From Coptodactyla brooksi (lineage: Eukaryota > Arthropoda > Insecta > Coleoptera > Scarabaeidae), in NCBI GenBank assembly GCA_033557675.1, contig JAWQRM010000020.1, positions 1 through 41,003 on the forward strand: DNA of 41,003 nt, in the 5' to 3' direction. Positions 20,706 to 32,700 of the stretch are shown in pieces. Each line of letters begins with the position of its first letter. The first letter of the stretch is position 1. Under the pieces are notes generated by a model. That model was not told the DNA's origin and searched no databases. It worked only from the letters and a program-made list of their open reading frames with translations. The position numbers and the translations under genes were made by a program.

Positions 20706-20776
20706 CTGTCACTATTATCGGCCCGTTCTTCGGCCCTTTCTAAGTCTATTTCCATGATTACCAATTTTCGGGCTAC
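20706..20776 (-). CDS. Tm1: Tm1 alternative exon 5b
   Basis: This encodes VARKLVIMEIDLERAEERAD then NSD and two bases of codon 188 (AG, giving Ser with exon 6). Acceptor TTCGTATAG, donor AG|GTAGGG. It has the same length and phase as 5a and differs at LVIMEID and DNSD. It covers residues 165-188, in the region that in muscle contacts the core of troponin T, so the choice should tune regulation. Exclusive splicing with 5a is inferred. Confidence 0.92.
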
Positions 20777-21162
20777 CTATACGAACACACGTGCACACTC
20801 AAAGCTTTGCAAAAGTCGTTTTATATGCTTTGAAGTAATTAAAATTGATAAAAAAAAACTCCGAGTAAAGCGTTATATACGTCGAATATTAATTGTTAGG
20901 TAATGTCGCTCGTCCGAATATAAAACATCACCGGAGTTTCAAACTAAAATTAACTAAGCTAACTAAAAATCACGAAAAATCATCACACGTCGTCGTCGAA
21001 AAAATAAAGATAAAAACGAAAAGGGCGCCGGCCTGCAAAAAAAAAATATAAGGAGCGCGAAAAGGTTAATTTGCAACGCCATCTATTCGTCTAAAGGTTG
21101 TTAGTCCACTTCAGAAACACAATGCAACTCTACATGCCACTGTGAAGTAATGAAAAACGTAC

Positions 21163-21233
21163 GATTCTCCGGCTTCGGCGCGCTCTTCCGCCCTCTCCAA
21201 ATCGGCCTCTACCATTGCCAACTTACGGGCCAC
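21163..21233 (-). CDS. Tm1: Tm1 alternative exon 5a (canonical)
   Basis: This encodes VARKLAMVEADLERAEERAE then AGE and two bases of codon 188 (TC, Ser with exon 6). Acceptor ATATACAG, donor TC|GTACGT. The reading matches the standard arthropod muscle tropomyosin sequence here almost exactly. It lies 386 bases before 5b in transcription order. Confidence 0.94.
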
Positions 21234-21961
21234 CTGTATATGTATAAAAGTGTATAAGTTTTACAACTGGATACGTTAAACGCGGAATGGTGCACTAGCT
21301 TGGAAAAAAAACACTAGAATCTCGGTTATTATATGTAATACGTGAAGACGTAACTTAGAACGTTTTTAACTTAGAACGAATTTTCATTTAAAAGTTCTTC
21401 CCGCATGAGGGTTATTGAAAAATCGTATTTATTACATAACACAAACATACGATTTTGTTACATATTCATGTACTATAGTTTTGCCTATTGTATGCTATAT
21501 TAATAACAATTAGATTATGGCAGGGCGTTAGTAACACGAATATATCGAATAAAAAGGTCAAACACTGTAAGTCGATGAGTATGAGAGTAAAAGAAACGGT
21601 AGAGAGTACCTGCAAAGAGCGCGGAATAATGCATATCCAAAAAAAAAGGTTGAACTTGGTCAGAAAAACAATGAAATGTTGATTTTCTAGTTTGGTTTAC
21701 AGCTACTGTGCAGAAATCTCGAGCAAAGTCGCGTCACGGTGTCTCAAAACATATTTTAAACTGTTAATGTAAAGCGTACTGGATTTTCAATCCAATGTTT
21801 ATTATTTTGAACGACAAATAAAGTGGTGATATAAAAAAAACACCTTTTTAAGTATAATAACAATTTATCCAATCTTACATTATTGCAAAAATTGATTACA
21901 CATCTTACTAAATCTTCAATGCAGGCGAGGCTCGATATTTTTTAAATGGTTACGGAGTTGT
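21234..21961. other. Tm1 intron 4-5, left part
   Basis: No exon is recognised; the short plus-strand open frame here has no homology. Confidence 0.45.
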
Positions 21962-22090
21962 CGATTTTGGAACTATTGGCTTAGTAACAAAAATGAACAA
22001 TGCCACCACTACACCAAAACCGAATAGTTTCTTTGTATAGTATTAACGTACATTTCGCCGGTCATGTCGGCATCATCAGAAGCGAGGAAG
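21962..22090 (-). repeat. ribozyme-family repeat with hammerhead core (copy C)
   Basis: On the minus strand, CTGATGA (22079-22073) is followed by GCCG/CGGC stem II arms, GAAA (22056-22053), and TGTACGTT, which can form a two-pair stem III before a GTT cleavage triplet. Stem I pairs for only about two bases. The tail, with TTTTGGTGTAGTGGTGGCA and CTAAGCCAATAG, matches the copies at 40.3 and 40.9 kb. It is an aged copy with an intact core sequence but poor stem I. Confidence 0.55.
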
Positions 22091-23808
22091 GTAAATGCTT
22101 AAAAAAACTGCTCTGCGTTCTATCTTTGTACTAAAAGGTGACAATCAGATGTCGCCCTACTGTCCAACGCGGCCAATAGAAACCAGTAAAGTTAGTGCAT
22201 TGTTTGTTTCTGGCGTGATTTTTTACCCAATACGGGTGTTCCTTATGCATTCTTTTAGTTAATCTTATTTCCTGTTGTATTATATTATACAGGGGTCTCA
22301 ACGATATTGTCTCCCTGTCTTTTTAATCGTGTTTTTCTTGCAGTTAATGATTTGTAAACTTTCAAAATGTTACGTCTACGGCATAAGCTTGTACAAAGTA
22401 GGTATATTTGGAACACCCCATACTGTTGCATTTTGACCGTAAGTTTTAACCGCGAGATCTCGAGAAAATATAAAAGATGGTCAATAATGATCAATTATTT
22501 AAGTGCCACTCCCCGCATTTTACTTTCACTCGTTCGGAGAAATGAGAAAAACTTACCTAGTTAAGCAGTCGTTACCACCTAACCAAACCAGAAAAATTTC
22601 GCGGTTTGGTTAAGCGATAAGAATTGCCTAACTTCGCTCGTTACAAAACCGAAACTTACCTGTAATTGTTTATTTATATTTTTTTACTAGACGCATTCCG
22701 CATTTTGCTCGAGATTTCTCCAATATACAGACACAATTAATATCTATAACGCGCTTCGACACGCGATTTATCCGCAAAAACTTCCGAACAGAGAACACGC
22801 GAGAATAACTTTTAATTGGACGTCTTAATATTACGTATACAAAATGATTAAAAAACGATTAGACTTGGTGGTTATTAAACGTATTAAATTTAGTGGTATA
22901 CGTCGATTCTACAAGGAGATTTCCGATATGCAGGATTTGATAAGTCGTTTTTTTTACCATCTTCTTAAAAAAGCGGATAAATCGCACCGAGGCACGACGT
23001 AAAGTAAATAAGTATAGATAGATCCACCATGCAACGAACGAAAAGAGTTTGGATATACACTTTTCAACGTTCAAGAAAAAAAATCATCGCATGCAAAACA
23101 ACGGGGTTTGAGCACCATGGAACGTACTCATTGAAAACGTAGCCTCGAGCGATTGTTTTTGGCCGTGAAGTCACCGGCACCAATCGGTCCCAGAACTCAA
23201 TAGTAGTCTTTTGCGTGTAAATATCGAAATTATCATTTTACGTAGAGACCACAACCGAACCAATCAACGGTGACTCAATAAATTACGTTAGTTAATTAAT
23301 TAGATTAACACAAAAAAAAAATAAATATGTACGGATATCACAAGTTTAAGTTTTCACTTTTTTAGATAGCGGTACTAATTTTACGGTCGTCACCACTTTC
23401 TTTAGCGTCATCTCTCTTCTTTCGAAAGCACTGATCGCGATCGTTCGTTATTATTATCGTTTCCCTTTTCGGAATAAGGCACGCTCGACGGTAACGACAG
23501 CACTATTTGGTAACCTTCCCTTTAAACTCTTTTACCCCCCTCGTCACTTTTCACTATCGTCACTTTTTTATTTTCACTTTTCGCGTTTCACGACGACGAC
23601 TACTACAGGTTTTTTGGCTATCTTTCAGTTCCATGGTGTTTCTTTTTCGAGAACTTCTGAAGCCTAATACAACTCTAGATGCGAACAAAACTAAAGGGGG
23701 TTCAAATTCTTTTCTTTCTTTCTTTTTTTTTGTGTTTGTTTGCTTCAGCACTAGTAGAACCCGACAGTTAGTGACACAACACACTAAATGCTAAGTTTGA
23801 AGGGGCAC
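22091..23808. other. Tm1 intron 4-5, right part
   Basis: Nothing is recognised beyond AT-rich intron. Short open frames on both strands lack homology. Confidence 0.45.
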
Positions 23809-23926
23809 CTCATCGTATTTTTTGTCTGCTTCCTCGGCAAGGAAACGAGCCTCTTTCAGCTGGTTCTCTAGAGCATCCATGCGCTCTTCATCTGCCAGAG
23901 AGCGGTTCTCAAGAATTTTACGGGCA
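23809..23926 (-). CDS. Tm1: Tm1 alternative exon 4b (canonical)
   Basis: This encodes the last base of Arg 125 and residues 126-164, ARKILENRSLADEERMDALE then NQLKEARFLAEEADKKYDE. Acceptor TTTCCTCTAG, donor GAG|GTGCCC. It matches the standard arthropod muscle tropomyosin segment closely. The donor is weak, consistent with regulated use against exon 4a, which has the same length (118 bases) and phase. Confidence 0.95.
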
Positions 23927-24207
23927 CTAGAGGAAATACAGAGTTTATACATGCCGGGAAACTTAAACGCTACGTTTATAAAAGCGCCGGCGAATTCCGG
24001 ACGTCATCTGAGGCCCGGGCGAAGACCTACGCACCTATAAAATATAAACAAACAAAAAATGGCCCTAACATCCCTATCCGATGGTGAGACGCGCATAGCG
24101 GTAGAATGAACGTCCGAGCTTTCGAGAAAGCTTCTATTATCCGGTTTATATGCACGTCCCACCTCCTAACCGTATAATTTATTAGTTCTATAGAAATTGA
24201 AGGATAC

Positions 24208-24325
24208 CTCTTCGTATTTTTTATCTGCTTCTTCGGCGATTATTTTCGCCTGCGCCAGCTGGCTCTCCAGTATCGCCACGCGATCGTCTTCCATATTAGT
24301 CCTATTTTCCAGAGCTTTACGTATC
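24208..24325 (-). CDS. Tm1: Tm1 alternative exon 4a (non-muscle type)
   Basis: This encodes the last base of Arg 125 and IRKALENRTNMEDDRVAILE then SQLAQAKIIAEEADKKYEE, residues 126-164. Acceptor ATATCTGTAG, donor GAG|GTATCC. The NMEDDRVAILE stretch is the form I associate with cytoplasmic invertebrate tropomyosins. It probably pairs with the MTTTIPQGT start. It swaps with 4b without changing length or heptad register. Confidence 0.93.
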
Positions 24326-26919
24326 CTACAGATATTGATTGCACGGTTTTAACGAGATGCGATTAAGTATCGAGATTAAACGATAGTCCGACTACGATAA
24401 GCGATCGCCTGCCCGATCGGTGCGTACTAAATTCTAATAAATACATTATTTGCGCAACCTTGCGAAATACTTACAACACAACTTTGCAGAATACTACAAA
24501 TAGAGAACTCGAAGCAGATAAAATAGGAGAATAGCCAGAAAAAGATAGCACGCCTAGTTATTTGAGTGAGAAAACGGTGACATAAACGAAAAACGCAAAT
24601 GACTTTCTAATAATTTACTTCAAAATAGATTAAAAACATTCGTTTTGTTTTCGGGAAAGTCATACTTTTCTGAAAATTCGGTAAACCGACATTTACGATT
24701 GTACGGATTTAATCGGGTACCGACTCGTCATCAACAATAAGGCGACCTTTACAAATGACAGCGTCCCGGTGGTAGAAAAGTCGGAGCAAATCTGACTTTC
24801 TAGCATCCGGTAAACTTCGATGACGCAACTACGCGACATTTCCAACTTTTACCGTCTATCCCCGCACAAGTTTTTGCAATTACACCGAACGAGACGCAAT
24901 TACGCAATCTTGGGGATAATACGCAGACCGTAAGTCTTACGTTATGCGAGGACGTTTACTGCATGGGGAAGAAGAAAGTTTACGCCGGTCCAAACGTCGT
25001 GTTTTTAGGAAAACCGGACACATTACTATCGGGTAAAGGATAAAAAGTTACACACTTTTACGTGCAAGGGTAAAAAAAGTGTTTAAGAATGTTACTGTTA
25101 CGTTCTTGCACACGTTAGCGCTCGCCCTGCAGATTCTCGTAAATCAAAATTATCCAGAGATCACCCACACGGTAATTACCTCGTTGAGTGGGTGGAAAAA
25201 GACACCACACCGTCTGCCCAACTTCCGGTAGTTTCTCGTAAAATTGACCACCCGGACCGTACGGTCCGGGCACCCAGCAATCAGTTACACAATTAACAAC
25301 TGACGAAGACAATTTAGATGGATGATTTTACCAACTGATACTTTGAAAGTACCCCGTAAATCATTTAATAGCATATACGGGGTTAAACATTACTTGCATT
25401 TTCGAAATTTGAACACAAAACCGTTCCCGGACGCGAGTGCCCTTAAAACGAACAAAATTGTAACGTAATTATTCCTTTTATTCGTTTCCGAATATTAATT
25501 TACACAGTACAAAACGACAATACCGATCCCACCAAATAATGGTCCGTTAGAATTAAGTCTGGGAACCTTGCGGGCCACTGAAGCCTAAATAAAAATTATG
25601 AATATTATTCGATAGATCTTCTAATCGGAATATTTTATATTTTTTAATAACTCGTTACATTCTATCTGTAATAAGTAGCAATCCCAAGTTCAAAATTTCG
25701 CGTGACAAAATTGGGCACTCTCGGGCACAACCCGGCTAACCAAATAACCGGTTGTATACCTGGCCGAGTAAATTAAATCCGGTCGTTGACCAATAATCCG
25801 TTGCCGAACGCCTTTGTGAACGGGCTGTAAATAGTTTGCACAAAGCGATTGAATGGAGCAGTCAGCTATGCTCCTGTTACACGCCCTTACTACTGTAGTA
25901 TTGCCATTGTAATCCGACCAATTAAGTTACAATGCGCCGGACAATATTGGTCGGAGTCTCTCTACAACGGAAACATAGGACTACGAGGCTTCCTCGCTTT
26001 TTTATCGCTTTCGGTGTAGCGCAGTGAAGCAAAACTAAACTAACTCCGATCGTTTACAACAACTACCTCGAAAGAAAATACGATTTATAACAAAAATGGA
26101 GTATGGTTATTGCATTGTAAACAACGTCGTAAAATTAATTCAGTTTATATTATAGTAAGATGATTTGTAAGATTTGTAAATATATTATAAACAATATATT
26201 TACAAATCCTCGTCCAAACGCTTTATAGCCAGCAAAGCCCGGTTTGTTCCTAACAAATATTTGCCGTACAAAAACTATCTATTCTTTTTTGGTCATTGCA
26301 TCAACGGTTACCAATCGTTTTTTTATCGGCGCGCGTCTATATCAGAAATGATGTTTAGATTATTGCGTCAAATGCTGAACTAAATTTACTCAATCGCTTA
26401 AAAGAAACTACGTAAATTGAAGCAAACGTCAATAAGAGAAAAGGATTTGCACGATGACCAATCGACGCGTGACGCGCCCCGTAAATCGCTCGACGGAAAA
26501 TACCTAAAGAAGTCGTATTTCCGGGTAAGGCGGATATCATTTCAGAGATAGGACTGATAAATTAATTATACGTATTCGAGATTTGCCTTTCTCGAATTAA
26601 AAAGGTAGGTATCGGTTAAGTTAAATTTCCAATATTTATTCGTGCGAACCAAGGTTTTCTGTTGCGCAAACAAAGTAATCCGAAACCAAAGTACCGTCAT
26701 CGGTACGCAGCGTTATTGTGTGTAAACACGCGATCCGAAAGAGTCGATTTCATCAGGCAGGCAATCGTTAATCTACGATTATTAAAGTTTGGACATTCCG
26801 CCATTCGTCGCGTTCCCTTTAGGGATTAACTAAATATATGTGAAAAATATGACACGGAGGTAGCAGAATATTCAACTAATAAAAATATACGAATCTATCT
26901 AAAAATTAGGGACACGAAC
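24326..26919. other. Tm1 intron 3-4
   Basis: No exon-like frame is supported in this 2.6-kb intron. It holds one perfect palindrome (26171-26208) and otherwise unrecognised sequence. Confidence 0.45.
26171..26208. repeat. 16-bp perfect hairpin in intron 3-4
   Basis: GATTTGTAAATATATT (26171-26186) pairs exactly with 26193-26208 around a 6-base loop. A second GATTTGTAA precedes it. It is an A/T-rich cruciform-capable site. Confidence 0.8.
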
Positions 26920-27053
26920 CGCTCACTCTCGTCAGCCGCTTGGGAAGCCTCGGCTAATTTAGCGGTAGCGGTAGCCAAACGTTCTTCGGAACGTTCCAAG
27001 TCCTCCTCGAGCAGCTGAATGCGCCGATTGAGAGCCGCAACTTCAGACTCGGC
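26920..27053 (-). CDS. Tm1: Tm1 constitutive exon 3
   Basis: This encodes AESEVAALNRRIQLLEEDLE, then RSEERLATATAKLAEASQAA, DESE, and two bases of Arg 125. Acceptor CTTTCCAG is strong; the donor CG|GTTCGT is poor, yet it is the only one that fits the phase of exons 4a and 4b. A better-looking GTGAGC lies 7 bases inside the exon. All three alternative 5' ends (muscle exon 2, the atypical exon and the MTTT exon) end in phase 0 and join here, making this the first shared exon. Confidence 0.95.
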
Positions 27054-27565
27054 CTGGAAAGAAAGGAAAATAATTCTAAACACGTAGGAGGCTACGAACA
27101 ATTTAATTCATACAAATGCGAATACGGATTTAAATCAAATCAACTCTGATTGGTAAATCGAGCGGCAATAATTATCGTACGTGTTTTTACTTTCTATTAC
27201 ATTTAAGGTATAAGAGAAAGTTATATATTCGGCGGTGGTTGGGAAACGTTTCATTAAAGGCGCCGGTTTATTTTAAGAATTAAAATTCTAAGCCGGTTTT
27301 ACTAAATACGCCCAACAGTTATTTCTGCACGAGAAATAAAATTCCTGAGAAAAATTATCTAACGCCGTAATTAATCTCCGTTTATCTTTGGCTTTAAAAC
27401 GACGTGTACACAATTACGGGTGTGCAATAAAACAACTTTTAGAAATTTAAATTGTAAAACGTGTAAATTGTGTAAACGTAAACAAAAAAGGCTCGAAAGC
27501 AACGGAAACCGAGCAAAACCGTACTTCCTTCCGGTCGGTTATTGTTAACTTCTAAAACTCATTTT

Positions 27566-27592
27566 CGTCGAATTATAAAATATAATTCGACG
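27566..27592. repeat. 12-bp perfect hairpin
   Basis: CGTCGAATTATA and its exact complement flank AAA. It is a short cruciform-capable palindrome. Confidence 0.8.
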
Positions 27593-27699
27593 TCCATATT
27601 TGTTTTTTTAAGTGCGCACGTAGTCGGTTTACTCTCAATAAGGAATAGGAAATGACCCGTGTTTCACTTTTGATTTCTTTTGAACCAAAAGCGAATGGA

Positions 27700-28850
27700 A
27701 TGCCTATTTGCATTTGAATATAAATTCATGCCGTAGTGCAAATTTATAGCCCCCAAATTTAAAATTAGTTTAAGAGGTAAACGCAAATGTGCCGTTAATT
27801 TTAACGAGTTTTTATGTGTAGGATTACGAATATTATTTGTTAAATATTTAGCCAAGTGAAGTATTTATTTATGATTAAAAATTTAACCTAACGAGTTTGC
27901 TAATCGATCGCTTCCGAATTAAAAAATATTTTAAAGGGGAAAAATCTCCAATTTGTTTTTAACTTCGAAAAAATGTTTTTATGACGCTAAATTCTATAAA
28001 ACTAATAATACGCCTAAGATTGGAGAAACTATTTATTAAATATTTAATGACGATTTTCTGTACCCTTACCCGACGTGCAAATTGATCGTTTTTAGATTAA
28101 AAATCCAAAATGAAATTTGGGATCTCATAGAAGCTTTTCTAATCATTTCAAGCTGTTTTCGATCCCTACCTGATTCGGGACTTTACAATTCAACTTAAAG
28201 CTACTTTAATGGTAAATAAAGATTTCTCGGTAATTTGAAAAAGTTATTACGTCCGAGAATATAGATTATATATTTAATATTATCCGGCTCGTCAATCGAT
28301 CATTTTTGAATTAAAAATAAGTTTAATATAGAATAAAGATTTCCTGAAAAAACTGAAAAAATACTTCAGTTTTTTCCACTTACCGCGCTTGGAACCTTAC
28401 ATATTAACTCAAAATTACTTTAAGGGCAAATAAAGAGACCTTTTGTTAATTTTAAGGAGTTATTGCATCCAAGATTATTTATTGAATATATGATAAATTA
28501 TCGGGCTCATAAATCGATCATTTTTCGATTAAAAACGAGTTTAGGGGATAATAAATATTTCCTGCTAATTTTTCAAAAATTCGAAAAAAAAAACGCTTTT
28601 TTTGCCGTTCCTTGCTACAAACCATGTTATATGTTATAAAATGTCTCACATTTGAGATCTACTGGAAGCTTTTTTAAATAAACATTTCAAGGTTTTTCTT
28701 CGACACTTACCAGATTTCAAACTTTACAATTCATTTTTGAATTAGAAATACGTTTAAATCAAATTATAAAGCTTATTTGTTATAAGATTTTAAGGTTATT
28801 ACGTACGCATATATAGTTTGAACAATAAACTCGGAACTCGTTTTTTTTAT
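27700..28850. repeat. diverged intronic repeat, about 215-bp spacing
   Basis: A module of the form ATCGATCATTTTTGAATTAAA recurs at about 27903, 28082, 28295, 28513 and, partly, 28729. Between copies run related blocks such as AATAAAGATTTC, AGTTATTRCGTCC and GAATATATTTAAT. Spacing is 179, 213, 218 and 216 bases. The units are heavily diverged, and one block (GAAGCTTTT...ACTTTACAATTCA, near 28130 and 28667) does not follow the same order. Confidence 0.6.
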
Positions 28851-29471
28851 ATTTTTAATGCTTAGATCGTTCGAGCGCGTCTTTAAAAAAAGGAATATTC
28901 AAGAAACCTCGCCTTGTACGGTCACAAAACCACATATTTCGATCGTTCCGATTTTTCGTTAATCATTACTCGGCAAATGTTATCGCTGAAAAGTTTTAAT
29001 CGGCAGGATGATTATTTCGAAATTAGGCGATTCTAAAAAAAGTCTCGAGATTATCGGTTTTATGTCGTAAGGAAAATATCTCGGTAGGCTTATGTCACAT
29101 TTTTGACAGCGCGAATGAATCACGTTCGTTTCTCGGACTTTTTCGTGTCGATCAAAACAAGGGAGAAACGAGCAAAAAGGACGGGCGGGACACGTGCCAT
29201 TTCGAATAAACAGTTAGGTCGCGATTTGAACGAACAACCATTACGGAATATTTACGTCATCGGCGGGCGAAGAATTTTCCCGAAAAATCGATTGTCGCGA
29301 CAGAAAAATAGGAAAAAAAAGAAGAACGCGAGCGGGCGGCCAACGGGATGCCGAAAAATCCGCGTACGGGCAGGCGGTGATAAATTCGGGCGGCCGTAGA
29401 TTTAGAGAGATAAGTCGATAGATAAGCGGCGAGAGGTATGTGCCGTGCCGTGCCGTGTCTCTCCGACTTAC

Positions 29472-29615
29472 TTCTTCGCGGCGCATAATTTCGTTCTGCA
29501 GCCGCTTGTTGTACTCCTCGCATTCGTCCTTGTACCTCTCCATTTCCTCCTTCGCCTGGCGCATTTTCTTCTTGAGCACGTCGAGGAACGTGCCCTGCGG
29601 TATGGTCGTCGTCAT
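29472..29615 (-). CDS. Tm1: Tm1 alternative first exon, cytoplasmic isoform
   Basis: This encodes MTTTIPQGTFLDVLKKKMRQ, then AKEEMERYKDECEEYNKRLQ and NEIMRREE, 48 codons ending at donor GAA|GTAAGT in phase 0 for exon 3. The short start replaces muscle exons 1 and 2 and gives a 251-252-residue protein, the standard length of low-molecular-weight non-muscle tropomyosins. The ATG at 29615 follows GCGAAA, an acceptable initiation context. The start is very close to the Drosophila cytoplasmic Tm1 N-terminus as I know it. Confidence 0.96.
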
Positions 29616-29735
29616 TTTCGCGTTATCTGCACACTGACGCCCGGGCACAAAACACACCACTACGAAAACCGTCCGACGTGGTGCGCGACAACGAGCAACT
29701 GGGCGAGCCGGCTTTTCTCGCGACAAGATGGCCGC
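29616..29735 (-). promoter_or_regulatory. Tm1: candidate promoter of cytoplasmic Tm1
   Basis: A TCAGTG initiator match on the minus strand would place transcription start near 29635, only 20 bases before the ATG. Upstream is CpG-rich, with a YY1/Pho-like CAAGATGGCCGC (plus strand 29724-29735). No TATA box is visible. This is inferred from motifs only. Confidence 0.35.
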
Positions 29736-32700
29736 TCACGCATGCGCCGGTAAGGTAGGCGCCTGTGCGCACTTTTCGACGTAGGCGCGGCCGTCGACGC
29801 GGAAATTTCGAAACGATACCCGGTCGGTAATTCGCCGTGGACCTGGGTTTAAGTAAACAGATTTTCACGTTCGCCTTTATAACGTTTATCATTTACCCTA
29901 TATTACTCAATCGGTCGCAATTCTGCGCGTTAGTCACGCAGATAAGAACGCGAAAAGAATAATGCCAAATATGGTATACCTACTACGTACGCGCTCACTT
30001 TTACGATTGGCATTTCGAGGGCAAACCGTATGCGCCATATGGCGGGCAGGGCGTTTTAAAGAATACTCGTCGGTGCCGTCCCGATAAAATGCTTCATCTC
30101 GAACGCCCGATCGATTCAATAAAGTCTATTTTTATATTAAATGTTTTTATATTTATGTATATTTTTCTTTCGTTACGTATTCATTTTGCACCGCTGAAAG
30201 TCGCCGAAATAGTAGTGAGCGAAGCGATTAATTAAGCCGTAAGGAACGGTCGTGATGCGCACCTACGCAATTGACTAAATAACTGACTGAACACAGTGTC
30301 AATTGCGAATACAACAGACAATATACATTTTTACAACGGCTTGAAATGACGAATCTTCGTGATCTATTTTTTTTTCTCCTACGGAATGACCTCTGCGTAA
30401 AACGAAGGCATTTATCATCGACGCAATAATAACTATGTTCATTATTACGCTAACATAGAGTTAAGTGGAATTTTCTTTTAACTCGGCTCAGAAGTAGCAG
30501 TTATCGAACTCGATAGATTGAAATAACTATTTTCGACAAAGAAAACTGTAATTTGGCGGCTTCTGTCATAATATTCGCGCCCAGTTTATTTCGTGGGCCG
30601 TCTAACGAGACGTATGAACTGCCTGAATTGCACGACAGCGCATTTTCCAACGAAATGAAGAGAAGTGTGATAAGGTTTATAAGGGTTTTTTTTGCAGATA
30701 GAACATTTATATTTAGCAATACCTATTCATACTAGTAACTCAATATAAAATAATTGAAATTATTTTCCCATAATTTCGCATTAAATTTATTGCGCGACGT
30801 TCACGATGGCAAGGTGACAATATTATGGCAAACTAATAAATATTATTTGTCGTGTGTACGTATGGCTTTTAGAAACAGTTTTCGCGACGCGTTTAAACGT
30901 TTTTTCTTATACTGTACATAATACAGGTTGTACCAAAATTTGTAACCTCTTAACAAACATAAGATTTTGTAAAAAATCCAAAACACGGCAGGTCTTTTTT
31001 TAAAGAACGGGGTGTGTAATAACCTTCTTAAATTTTCCAATTACATGAGGGGCCGAGCGACGACCATGATTTCTTTTTAAATCGATCAACTCATTACCGG
31101 CATATTATTTTTTTAAGCTTAAAGGTAAAAATGACGTTTCGTTACGCTACGAAAGCCTAAAAATTTTTTGAATGCTTTTAAAAATGATTTCTTCTATAAA
31201 AGAAGGAATTGAAATAATTGCAATTTATTACCGAAATAATGAATGTGCATAGGTTACGGCGAGGATTTTCAACGAAAACCATCCAGATAAATGTGTAAGT
31301 CCAATATTTGATGCATAAATTTCGAACTTCTGGTTCTACAGCTAACAAAGAACACGAAATAGTAAATCGTCGAGTGCGAAATGAAACTATTGAAGTTGTA
31401 GTTCTGGAATATTCGCAAATGAATCCCACCATTCACTTAGAACAATATCCCAAGATTCTAACCTTTCTCGCTCCAGCGTCCATAGAATTTGAAAGACACA
31501 TAAATTCCATCCATTTCAAATGATTTTGGTACGAGAACTAAGCGAAGAAGATCCGTCGATCCACCGAACTGCAATTTGGCGAAATTTTTAGCGAGCAAAT
31601 AGATTCTTTTCTTTTTTTAACAAAAAAATTTTTATTTTGATAAAATGTGATTTTACCTTTACACTTAAAAAGTTAATACCTCGGCAAGAAGTTGATTAAT
31701 TGATGTCACTCGATCCTTCGTGCAATTCAAAAACTTTAAGAAGGTTGTTTGCATTAACAGTTTTTACTCAGAAATTAGTTCCTTTCAAAACATAACTCTC
31801 GACATGTTTTTAGATTTTTTACAATCTCGCGTTTATTAAGTTATAGTGGTGGCAAATTTTCATTGGAACACCCTGTAGATATTATAATAACACGGTGAAG
31901 ATATTTGTTATTTCTGTAATTGTGTGTTCGAGTGTGAACAGAGATACCAAAATCGTGAATTAAATTGTGGTCGCGGGTTAAATTTATTCTGGATATTCCT
32001 AAGCACTTTGTAGGATTTCAAATGATTTTACGACGAATAGTTTATAATTGTCCAATTGTAATTTGTTGGCTGAATGCAATCTATAAAGATTAGGCGTTTT
32101 ACACGTTACGTAAATTAGATGCGGAATAAACTTAATAATACTTAGTAATACTTTAATAGCAACATACAGAAAACAATAGTACTTTAAATTTCCTATAACG
32201 TTGGACTACGGATCATTTCAATTTTTGCGAGCGTATGGTCGGTATTTTGTAATTTATTGATGTTAAGATTTGATTAAGATGTTGGTATTGAATAAATAAC
32301 CATAACCATAATAAGTTAAATTAGTAAACTCAGTATAATCACCCGCTATGAGTATAGTATATTTTTATAATTTTGTTGCCGCACGTGATGCGTTCCTTTT
32401 TAAGAAGCATATCTACTGCATTATTTTCGGTAGACCTTGAAAAATGAAACGAAGACGTTCAACTTGAGAACAAAACATTTCGAAATAAACAAATGTGAAA
32501 TTTTGTTATCTTACGTTCCTTGAAACACAAGAAAAGAAATCACTTATTTTTTTCTCCAAGCAACTTTCTACTTGAATATTAAGTTACGAGCCGTGCTTTT
32601 TCTTTAGCCCAGAAGTCTTAGTCGTTATTGTTTATTGGGCTTACGGTATTTATAGCCACTCCTGTGTACGCACGCAATCTATTTTTACATCTGCGCATTT

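Larger units (their letters stand above)
27054..29471. other. Tm1 intron between cytoplasmic exon 1 and exon 3
   Basis: No coding exon is recognised. The intron contains a perfect hairpin (27566-27592) and a diverged repeat array (about 27700-28850); the right edge becomes CpG-rich toward the cytoplasmic promoter. Confidence 0.5.

Noticed and set aside
23822..24040. Plus-strand frame overlapping exon 4b
   Set aside because: It is the antisense shadow of the conserved tropomyosin exon.
29103..29399. Plus-strand frame of 98 codons opposite the cytoplasmic exon intron
   Set aside because: It is basic, low-complexity and antisense to the Tm1 intron, with no supporting homology.
31308..31523. 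Plus-strand 71-codon frame inside the candidate 31-kb element
   Set aside because: It has no recognised similarity and is too short to call as a transposase remnant.
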